Positions 55,701-64,000 of a stretch of DNA of 64,000 nt are shown here, in pieces. A program made the position numbers and the translations under genes. The notes under the pieces were generated by a model. That model searched no databases, was not told the DNA's origin, and worked only from the letters and a program-made list of their open reading frames with translations. How positions within the stretch are numbered: the stretch's first letter is position 1; every line of letters starts with the position of its first letter. This stretch comes from CAVVSQ01 sp963848825 (lineage in GTDB: Bacteria > Planctomycetota > Planctomycetia > Gemmatales > Gemmataceae), in contig CAWKFA010000016.1 in the NCBI GenBank assembly GCA_963848825.1, forward strand, positions 186,001 to 250,000, in the 5' to 3' direction.

Positions 55701-58700
55701 TGATCCCTCGGTCTTGTCAATCAGCGAGACAGCGGGCGGCGTCGGCAGCGACATCAAGTTGAGTACGCTGCTGTCGGGAAGTTCCTCCTTTTACAACTTG
55801 ACCACGGCTTCAGGGTTCTCGACCGGCGTGGTGGCCATAGGCCTTAATCACTCCGGTTCGACCTTTGTGAACGGCGGTTTGACGGGCCATCTGCTCGAGC
55901 TTGATTTCCACGTGGTGCAAACGACGTCGCTGGGCATCAGCTCGCTATTGGATTTGCAGACCTCCTTCACGGACTCGACGGGTAGCGTGCGTACGACGAA
56001 CATCCATGACAAGGGTGGCTTGCTGTACAACCTGACGCCCACGCCGACGCAGTATGCGGCCCTGGGGACGACGAGCACATTGACGCAAACGGGAGTTCTG
56101 ACGCCGAGCCAGTTTAGTCCCGCGGACACCGACAGTACGGATGCGTCGATTCAGATCGTGGCGGGGACACCGGCGCTGGCGCCGACGGCGCGAGCGGACC
56201 AGTACAGCATGGCGCCGAACACTGCCAATTTTGGCACCACGATGACGAGCGCTGGCCTGGCCAGTGGCGTGCTGGGCAATGACACGGCCACGGCCAACGG
56301 CCCGATGGACGCGGTGTTGACGGGTGCCGGTGTGACGAGCGTGGCGGTAGGCCCGCAAAGCCGAAGCTTGTTGACGACCAGCGAGACGGGCAACGTGGTG
56401 ACGGTGACGACGTCGGCGGCGACGGGACTGGTGGTTGGCGAAGGGGTAACGATCACGGGGGTGAGCGACACGGATTACAACGGTTATTACGCGGTCGCCT
56501 CGGTGCTATCGAGCACGCAATTCACGTATATCTCGGGGCTAACGGCCATGCCTGATGCCCTGGGGGGCACGGTGAATGCGGTGGCGACGACGGTATACAG
56601 CGCGCCGACGGCGCATGGGCAGGTGTGGCTGAATGGTCTGGATGGCTCGTTTGCTTATAGCCCGACAGCCAATTATTTGGGCACGGACACGTTCACATAC
56701 CAGGCGGTGGATGGCGGAGCAACACGGCGAGCGTCAATGCGACGGTGACGATCAACGTGGGGGGTTACCTGAGCATTCCGCAGAACCTGGTGCCGGTGGG
56801 TAATCTGGTGGTGGTGCCGGTGAATTTGGCCAGCGGCAATCCGGCCAACAGCGGCGGTTTGACCAATGCCACGATTGGCATCAATTACGATGCGAGCAAG
56901 TTGTCGTTGCCGAACGGTCCGGCGGACGTGACGGAAGGTTCGCTCAACACGGCAGCGGGCTGGACGAACTTCACGGTGAACACGAACACGGCGGGCAAGA
57001 TCGTCATCACGACCTCGAACACGGGGGGAGCAGCACCGATCAGTGATTGGCGCCAGGATCGCTGGCCTTTATTACCTTCACGGAGATTGGTTTTCCGACG
57101 GGCACGAGCGTGGTGAACATCTCGAGCCTTGATCCGGCAGTTACGGAACTGGACGTGGCGGGTACGGGAACGTCGGGGAACTCGCTGGTGTTGCCGTTCG
57201 CGGTGGCGCCGGTAGACAACACGAACTTCAACGGGGCACCGGGGGTGACGGATGGCTTGATCACCTATCCGGTGCCGATCACGACGACCTCGACGGTGAG
57301 CGCGAACGTGGGGGGTTCGTCGGTGGCGACGGTGGTTTATGGGACACTGGTGACATTGCTGGCGACGGTAGTGCCAGCGAGCGGCGGCTTCGGGCCGGTG
57401 GTGGGCTCGGTTGATTTTAAAGATGGCTTGATTGATTTGGGGACAACGACGACGGAAACGTTCTCCGGGAACACGGGTGTGTTTTCCCTGGTGACGACGG
57501 CGAATCAGTTGCAGGTAATTCTTGCCAACGGGGGCGTGCACACGATCACGTCGAGTTATCAACCGGGGGGCTATTTCACGCCATCGTCGGCGACCTTGGC
57601 GGGCGGTCTGGCGGTAACGCCGGCAAGCTTGACGATCACGGCGAACACGAACGTAAAGACCTACGATGCAACGACGAGCGCGGCCGCCACGCCAACCGTA
57701 GCAGGATTGGCCGGCACGGATACGGTAACGGGACTGGCGGAAGTATATGCCAGCGCGAATGTGGGCACGAGCAAGACCTTGAGCGTGAGCACCTACACGG
57801 TCAATGACGGCAATGGCGGCAAGGATTACACGGTCACGACGGTCGCCAACACGACGGGCGTGATCAACAAGGCCGCCTTGACCATCACCGCGACGACGAA
57901 CACCAAGGGGTACGACTCGCTAACGAGTGCCGCCGCGGCACCGACTGTGGCGGGCCTCAAGGGAGGCGACACCGTAACGGGCTTGGCGGAGGTGTACAGC
58001 AACGCCAACGCGGGCACCAGCAAGACGCTAAGCGTGAGCGCTTTCACGGTCAACGACGGCAATGGCGGCAATAACTACGCCGTAACCACGGCCACGAACA
58101 CGACGGGCGTGATCAACAAGGCAGCCATAACGATCACAGCCGTGACGAACACGAAGAATTACGACGGCACGACGAGCGCGGCGGCGACGCCGAGCGTGGT
58201 CGGACTCAAGGGCGGTGACACGGCGACGGGGGTCGCTGAAGTCTATAGCGACGCCAGCATTGGCACGAGCAAGACGCTGTCGGTTTCCGCTTACACGATC
58301 AATGACGGTAACGGCGGCAACAACTACACGGTCGCCACGGTCAACAACACCACCGGGGCCATCACGGTCGGGCCGACCAGCAAGTATGTCGTCAGTATTG
58401 TCGGCAGCACCACGATTACGGCTGGCGAGGCTTTCTTGTTTACGGTGCAGGCAACCGACGCGTTCGGCAACGCGGTCACAAGTTACAACGGGCCTATTAC
58501 GTTAACAACGACGAGTAGCCCGGTCGACCTGTTGGGCAATTTCCCGCTCACTGGCCCCATCTTCAGCAATGGGTTTGGTTTCTTCCAGGGCACGCTGGAG
58601 ACGGCTGGTTCCTACACGCTTACGACAACAGGCACCAACGGAACGGGGACTTTCTCAGGCACTAGTGCCCCTTTCACTGTCGTCGCGGCAAGTGCGCAAC

Positions 58701-61160
58701 ACTTCACGATTACGGCACCGGCCGGCGCGACCACGGCCACTCCGATTAACATTTCAGTGGCGGCACGCGATCTCTACGGCAATCTCGTTACGGGGTACAA
58801 TGGTATCGTGCACCTGACCAGCACGGACTCGGCAGCCCAGTTGGGCCTCGACTACACATTCACGACCTCGGGGGCCAACCCGGACAACGGCTCGCACACC
58901 TTCAGTGTTACGCTCAATTCCACGGGAAATCAGACAATTACCGCAACCGATACGCAATCGACGAACCCCACAATCACGGGCACGAGCGCCTCCCATCGCC
59001 GTGCGAGGCTTGTTGGTCACTGCTTTCGCGATGACGCCGACTGGCTTCACCGCTTCCTTTAATCGGGCCATCGTGCCCTCCGATCTCACTCTTTATGGCT
59101 CCAACCTGACATCTGTGCAGGATGTGGTTTTGCGGGGTGCGCACGTCGGGCCAATTCACGGCACACTGGTGGTCGACCCGTCGAACCAGAGCGTTACCTT
59201 CAATGCGACCACCAGTTACCTGAACTTGTTGAATAGCGTGTACGGGGGGGCCAATGCCACCATCTTGCCCGATGACACCTATACGGCCAGGCTTATCAGT
59301 GGCACCGGCAGCAATGGTTTCGTGGACCTTGTCGGGGACCACCTGGATGGGCTCAATAATGCTGGCAACGCCAACTTCGTCACAGCACTGGCGACGACCT
59401 ACCAGCATAATGCCACACCCATGCTTGGCATACCGGACTTTGCTCGCGGGCCAGATAGCGGCACGCCTATCAAGGTCCCCAACGAATCAGCGGCCGGCAT
59501 ACCGGTGACCCTGTCAAATGCACGGAACGTGACAGACGTCACCTTCTCGCTCACGTACAATCCAGCGCTACTGAACGTGACCGGCACACTGTCCGGGGTC
59601 TCCAGCGACGCGACCGATGCGGCGGCGACGCTGACATTGGTGTCCAATACGGGCGGCGTGGCTACTTTCCACTACCACGATAGCAACCCGCTGACGGGGA
59701 CCGTGGTGCTCGGTGATTTGGCGGCCGTGGTTCCGTCGAGTGCAGCCAATCTCTATCAGACCAAGGAACTCGTAAAACTCGGCAACGTCGTCATCAATAA
59801 CGGGGCCATCGTCGGCGCCCTCGGCAATGGGAGCATTCACGTCAATGCCTACTTTGGCGACGCGAATGCGGATGGCAAGCTCGACGGCGTGGATACCTTG
59901 ACGATCAACGCGGTGGCGGTGGGAGCTGCCTCCGGCTTTGACGCTTATCAGCTTTTGGATCCGGTGATTGTCGGCGACGTGGCCGGCGACATTAACGTGG
60001 ACGCCGGGGACGTTTCCGCGCTCAATCTTTATGTGGCCCATCTCAATCCAACACAGATCCCGGTGCCTCCCGGTCTGTCGGTCACGTCTCCCAACGCAAG
60101 CGATCCGATACTGAGTTTGAGCACGCTAACCGCCAACACGGCTGGCAGCCTGACGACGGCGCCTGTGATAACCGTAATGCTCGATCATCCGCGACCGGCA
60201 GGCAGCAACGGCCTTACCGAGGCCACACTGGCGCTTACCTACGATCCGGCCCAGCTAAGCATCACCGCGGCGGATATTACACTTGGAACGCTTCCGAGTG
60301 CGGGCCAAGGCTGGAAGCTATGGACGACCGTCGATGCTTCCAGAGGCCAAATTGGCATAGAGCTGTTCAGTCAAACGCCGCTCACGGCGGCGCAAGCCGG
60401 CAGCTTAGTGAACCTCGCTTTCCACCAGACGCCGAGCCAGGCTCGCCTCGGGTCGCCATGGACTGCGGTGCGTCTCGTGGAGGCCGTGGCGCCGGACGGA
60501 GAATCCTTCGGTACCGAACTGGCCGACTCGCATGGACCGATGATTCTAAGTCCCGGTTTGGACGTGCTGGTCGTGCCGGTCAATAGTCCGCTGCTGTCGG
60601 GCAACAACAACATCCTTGCGGACAACACGAAAGATACAGAGGTGAGGCCGCCGGAGCTCGTGGTTACAGCCACGATTGACGCCAGCCCCACCGGGCTACA
60701 CATTCCGGAGGCAACCGAGGCGGCCGCATCTGAGCCCCACGTCGTGGCAAATGAGGTGGCGCCGCACGGGATCGCAGTCATGGTTGTCAGCGGCGTCCCG
60801 GCTAGCCCGTCAAGCGCCGTCGTCGCCATGGGTAGTCAGGTGGTGCAGATCGTCAATGCGCAACTTGCGAGCGTCTTGCCCACGGCCAACAACGTGCTAC
60901 ACCTGACCGACCGTTGGTTCCTGGCGATGGCGCGAAAAGCGGACGGCGGCGACGGCGATGATTTCAGCGGTTTGATTGGGGAGATGGCACCTTGGCTCGA
61001 CTCAATGCCAGATGCGGAGCAAACGCCGAACTCCGCACCGCTGCCCGAAAATGAAGCGACGGAGCCGCCCGCTGATTCAGTAGATAATATTTCCGTCCTC
61101 GACAAACTGTTTGCCGATCTCGCCATTGCCGCGGACGATCTCGGCAATGGTGGCGATTAG
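52795..61160 (+). CDS. Giant modular surface protein C: cohesin-like, Ig-like, 5 YDG repeats, dockerin-like
   Basis: About 2,790 codons across three frame breaks (about 56715, 57045, 58990). It starts 40 bases after gene B at MFLSWWRGLVKLADP, followed by RVPRKFRAAVRLEQLEERVV. Approximate modules: cohesin-like 52930-53440 (GGTFYVLYDPNVLSLSE); Big_9-like with inserted module 53595-54175; cohesin-like to 54690; Ig-like to 55030; YDG 1-2; cohesin-like 55535-56040; Big_9-like to 56750; cohesin-like to 57270; Ig-like to 57625; YDG 3-5; filamin-type Ig 58372-59000; Ig to 59390; cohesin-like 59415-59830; dockerin-like 59835-60075 (DANADGKLDGVD, DVAGDINVDAGD); cohesin-like to 60560; acidic linker; tail VLDKLFADLAIAADDLGNGG. 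No separate promoter is visible, so it is probably co-transcribed with gene B. Likely surface structural. Confidence 0.75.
55030..55525 (+). repeat. YDG-type repeat array, protein C units 1-2
   Basis: Two units only (TYDSTTTASATPTV and the RPNTKIFDGTTTSQVTPTV variant), the shortest version of the array that holds 22 units in protein A. Confidence 0.85.
57625..58370 (+). repeat. YDG-type repeat array, protein C units 3-5
   Basis: Three units in the order TYDATTSAAATPTV, GYDSLTSAAAAPTV, NYDGTTSAAATPSVVG, collinear with the last three units of proteins A and B but clearly more diverged from them than A and B are from each other. Confidence 0.85.
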
Positions 61161-61169
61161 GACAAGGCC

Positions 61170-61949
61170 ATGGCTAGGGCTGAAGCAGCAGAGGCATTTC
61201 AGCAATTCGTCGCGGTTATCAAAGCGCTACGAACTCCCGGTTCGGGTTGTCCCTGGGACCTGGAACAAGATCATCGCACCTTACGGCCGTTCCTTATCGA
61301 AGAAGCACATGAGGTGCTCGAAACGATCGACCGGGGCGATGATGGCGACCTTTGCGAGGAGTTAGGCGATCTCCTTTTGCAAATCGTGCTACACGCCCAA
61401 ATCGCGGCTGATCGCGGCGCCTTCGGCATCACTGACGTAATCAGCGGGATTGAAAAAAAAATGGTGCGCCGACACCCTCATGTGTTCGGTGACCTGGCCA
61501 GGTCGAATACCGCCGAAGTCGTCAAGAACTGGGAACAAATCAAGGCAGCGGAGGCCGCAGCCAAAGGGATTGATTCCTCGGCAGCGGCCGCCCTGGACCA
61601 TTTGCCCCCTGCCCTGCCCGCTCTCCAGCGTGCACAGCGACTTGGTGAAAAGGCCGCCAGGGCGGGCATCGACAAGCCCACCTGCATGGGAACTATCGAG
61701 CAAGCGCAAGCCAATTTCGACGAACTGAAACAAATCTCGGAGTCGCCGGCAACGGCCGAGGAAACCGCCAGCGCACGGCGAAGCCGGTTAGAGCGTCACT
61801 TCGGCAGCATGTTGTTCAATCTTTGCCAACTGGCACGACTGTTGGGCATCAGCGCCGAGGATAGTTTACGGTCGTGGACTCAGAAATACGTGGAAGATGC
61901 TCGCGCCGCCTTGCAAACTAATGAAGGTCAGCCATCGCAAATGCCCTGA
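61170..61949 (+). CDS. mazG: Nucleoside triphosphate pyrophosphohydrolase MazG
   Basis: 259 residues, intact and of normal length. It hydrolyses (d)NTPs to the monophosphate and pyrophosphate in the cytoplasm, with a housecleaning or stress role in other bacteria. The N-terminal domain shows the MazG pattern CPWDLEQDHRTLRPFLIEEA with the metal-binding EExxE...ExxD set (EEAHEVLE, EELGDLLLQIVLHAQIA), then MVRRHPHVFGD and NWEQIKAAE. The second, C-terminal MazG half is RAQRLGEKAARAGID and RLERHFGSMLFNLCQLARLL. It starts nine bases after the stop of giant gene C with AAGG just upstream, so it is probably transcribed with it, though a functional link is doubtful. Confidence 0.92.
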   Translation: MARAEAAEAFQQFVAVIKALRTPGSGCPWDLEQDHRTLRPFLIEEAHEVLETIDRGDDGDLCEELGDLLLQIVLHAQIAADRGAFGITDVISGIEKKMVRRHPHVFGDLARSNTAEVVKNWEQIKAAEAAAKGIDSSAAAALDHLPPALPALQRAQRLGEKAARAGIDKPTCMGTIEQAQANFDELKQISESPATAEETASARRSRLERHFGSMLFNLCQLARLLGISAEDSLRSWTQKYVEDARAALQTNEGQPSQMP

Positions 61950-62007
61950 TTTGCCTCGTGTGGACACCTCTCGTACCACAGTGAATTTTAGCATCCCAAC
62001 CCAGCTT

Positions 62008-64000
62008 TTATTTAAGTGACGCCAGGAAGTCCACCATATCGGCGGCTTGCTCGGCCGTCAGGTCGCGAAATAGCATTTCCGGCATGAGGGATTGCCGTTG
62101 CGGCTCGAAAGTGGTGACGGCTTCCGCGCAGGCGCACTTCCTTGTCTTGCGCGGTTCGCAGAACGATTTCGGTGGGAGATCTGCTGACCAATATCCCGGT
62201 GACGACCTTGCCATCTTCGGTCTCGGCGGCATAGCTCACGTATTTTGGATCTATGAACTTGGAGGGCTCCAAAATGCTTTCCAAGATTTGTGCGCGCGTG
62301 TATTTTTTGCCGATCTCGCTCAAGTCTGGGCCGAGCGTGCTGCCGGTCCCTTGAATCCGATGGCAAACGGCGCACTGCAGGCCGGCAGCCTTGAAGAAGA
62401 GTTCGCGCCCGCGGGCCGTGTCCCCAGCAAGATCGAGGATGCGCTCGGGCCGAATCATCGTTCCCAGGCGTTTGACACGCAGCTCAACGGGCAAAAAGCG
62501 CTCGAACAAATCGCGCACCTGGACGTTGGCGAGTGCACGCGTCGTGTCCAGCACCTGTTGCCTGATGGGCTCGGGGAGACCATTCTTATCGAGGGCGTGG
62601 GCCAACATCATGGCGCTGCTGGTGGAAGACAAAAGCTTGTTGACGATCTCGGCGCTTTCCGCCAGCTTGGTTTTGCCGGAGCGAAGCTTCTCCACAAGGG
62701 CACGTTCGTCCTTGCGGATCGGCAATTGGCGGATCCAATCGTGGACCAGGCGCAGGCCCTGCTCGTCGACTATTTCCGAGCCGAGATGCGGCATGTGGCC
62801 AGGGCCGATCTTGGCCATGCGGTAATAAAGAACCGAGCTGTAAGGATCGCCCGGAGCCAGCAGGGCAGCCGGCTTCATGTCGAATGCTCCTTGGGCAGGC
62901 GCAATTTCCAGGGTGTGTGTCTCGTCGAGGGGAATCGTGTAGCGCAATTCGATCAGCGCCGTGCCGCCGGCACCAAACTGATGGCAGTGCGCAATTGACG
63001 TGCAGGTAGGACCGGGCGCGCTCGCCGAGCTCTGCCTCGCTGTCGTACGGATTAGTCAAGTGGACCGTAGGCAGCGCCTCGACCGACTTCGGTTTCTTCT
63101 TGCCGTCGCTCTGGAAAAGGGCCACGAGATCCATCTTTTTTAGCGTCTGCAACTCGTCCCCCTTGGGTCCACTCAGTTGCAGGGGATTGAAGGCTAGTGC
63201 GTAGCCGGCCCAAGGGTTGTGACAGGTGATGCACTGACCGCGGCTTGCGAAGTGCCATGTTTGTTGGCGACTACCCCTGGGAGCGGCCGGGTCCTTGATC
63301 GTGAGAGTTTGCTCCTTGCCGCCGGCAGGCACCAGCGTGGCGTCGGTCTGCTGTTCGTTCCAGGCATAAGTGTAAGCGTGCCAGTCGGAGCCGTCGAAGT
63401 GAAGAATTTGCGTCTCCAGACGGCGACGGCTTTGGGGATTGCCGGCCTCCATCTCTAGCGAGAGCGTCTTGGCCAGTACGCCGTCCTTGGGCAAAAAGAC
63501 TTGAGCGCTAAAAAACCCACCGTCTGGCATCGGCACCGGCTTATCGTACATTTTGGCGGCGGAGGTTCCCGGCAAGGCCACGAGGCGTTCGGCCACGGCG
63601 TGGTCGGCCCACTGCTCGGCGCTGACCGTGAAGGGAATAACGCCCGGCGCCGGCACATGGTCCTTGACGGATGCAAACAGTCCCGTTGCGCTTAACTCGC
63701 GGGGAAATGTCGATTGGTAATTTTTCAAGGCCTCGTTGGCCACGAGCTGGTGGATGGTGCCGTTGTCATCGTGATTGAGAAAGTAGAGTTCATTATCCTG
63801 ATCGACTCCAAAGGCGACGACGCGTTGATTGGTCTGGGCCAGCTCCGTGTGCGTTACGATTTTGTCACCCTCAAAGCGCGTGCCCCAGATTTTGCGCGTG
63901 ACCCAGTCGCCGCATATATAGTGGCCCGTCAAACCGGCGAGTTTTTTACCGCGGTAAACGTAGCCTCCCGTGATGGATGCGGCTTCGGTGTGCGGAAAGG
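62008..64000 (-). CDS. Sugar-dehydrogenase-like beta-propeller with cytochrome c domains (cut by window end, two frameshifts)
   Basis: The frame is open to the right edge, so the N-terminus is missing. The visible part starts with EAASITGGYVYRGKKLAGLT and YICGDWVTRKIW, the last blades of a glucose/sorbosone dehydrogenase-type propeller. A beta-rich domain follows, with haem motifs CITCH (GQCITCHNPWAGYALAFNP) and, across a two-base break at about 62985, CAHCH (LHVNCAHCHQFGAGGTALIE). After a helical linker comes a Pirellula/Verrucomicrobium-type haem domain: LQCAVCHRIQGTGSTLGPDL, SEIGKKYTRAQILESILEPS. A second break at about 62125 hides the true C-terminus, MPEMLFRDLTAEQAADMVDF and LASLK, ending at 62008. 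Probably a periplasmic enzyme oxidising a sugar or alcohol and passing electrons to its own haems. It converges with mazG across 58 bases, in which I see no clear terminator. Confidence 0.8.

Noticed and set aside
31494..58370. Regular 249-base repeats considered as a CRISPR array or transposon repeats
   Set aside because: Units are coding, multiples of three, without unique spacers or inverted ends, and match a protein repeat (YDG type).

Overview
The window looks like a chromosomal segment of a planctomycete, most likely of the Gemmata type. The support is family-level: Tat-type DUF1501 and PSCyt1/DUF1549/DUF1553 genes side by side, Cys-type sulfatases, a Pirellula/Verrucomicrobium-type cytochrome c domain, many TPR-glycosyltransferases, and giant surface proteins whose N-termini carry the planctomycete extracellular motif LEDRxVP. 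GC content is high. I see no rRNA, tRNA, CRISPR array, integrase or IS element.

Layout. 1-11.1 kb is an island of TPR-glycosyltransferases: the C-terminal half of an OGT-type enzyme and a TPR/GT9-like gene on the plus strand, then a convergent minus-strand operon of four TPR/GT9-like genes, one fused to an FkbM-like methyltransferase domain and one to a DUF6165 domain. 11.3-13.1 kb holds an Anbu-type proteasome-like protease divergent from a transglutaminase. 13.1-16.1 kb has a sulfatase overlapping a GNAT/carbon-nitrogen hydrolase fusion. 16.1-21.7 kb is a minus-strand group: sulfatase, PSCyt1-DUF1549-DUF1553 protein and DUF1501 protein. 21.9-24.8 kb has an SGNH hydrolase and MBOAT acyltransferase pair, probably for O-acetylation of an exported glycan. 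24.8-26.8 kb encodes an exported metallo-beta-lactamase fold fused to a 2-hydroxyacid dehydrogenase. A sixth TPR/GT gene (26.8-28.4 kb) precedes the largest part of the window.

29.0-61.2 kb contains three tandem paralogous giant genes (about 4,900, 2,960 and 2,790 codons). They share one architecture: an LEDRxVP N-terminus, cohesin-like modules, a cadherin/Big-like domain with an inserted module, Ig-like (Big_3_5-like) domains, YDG-type 83-residue repeats (about 25, 7 and 5 copies), further Ig-like modules, a dockerin-like calcium-binding pair between two more cohesin-like modules, and a conserved C-terminal tail. Long near-identical stretches shared between the three indicate recent duplication or gene conversion. 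Having cohesin-like and dockerin-like modules in the same chains suggests a self-assembling surface layer or fibre, which the TPR-glycosyltransferases could decorate because the repeats are very rich in Thr and Ser. This is inference. After them come mazG and, on the opposite strand, a sugar-dehydrogenase/cytochrome c gene cut by the window end.

Caution. About 28 single- or double-base reading-frame breaks occur across the window, in repeats and in single-copy housekeeping-like genes alike. At least one is in a homopolymer, and several can be pinned to one base by comparison with the paralogue. The most economical explanation is uncorrected indels in a draft (long-read or metagenomic) assembly. 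I therefore annotate whole genes across these breaks and say where each break lies.
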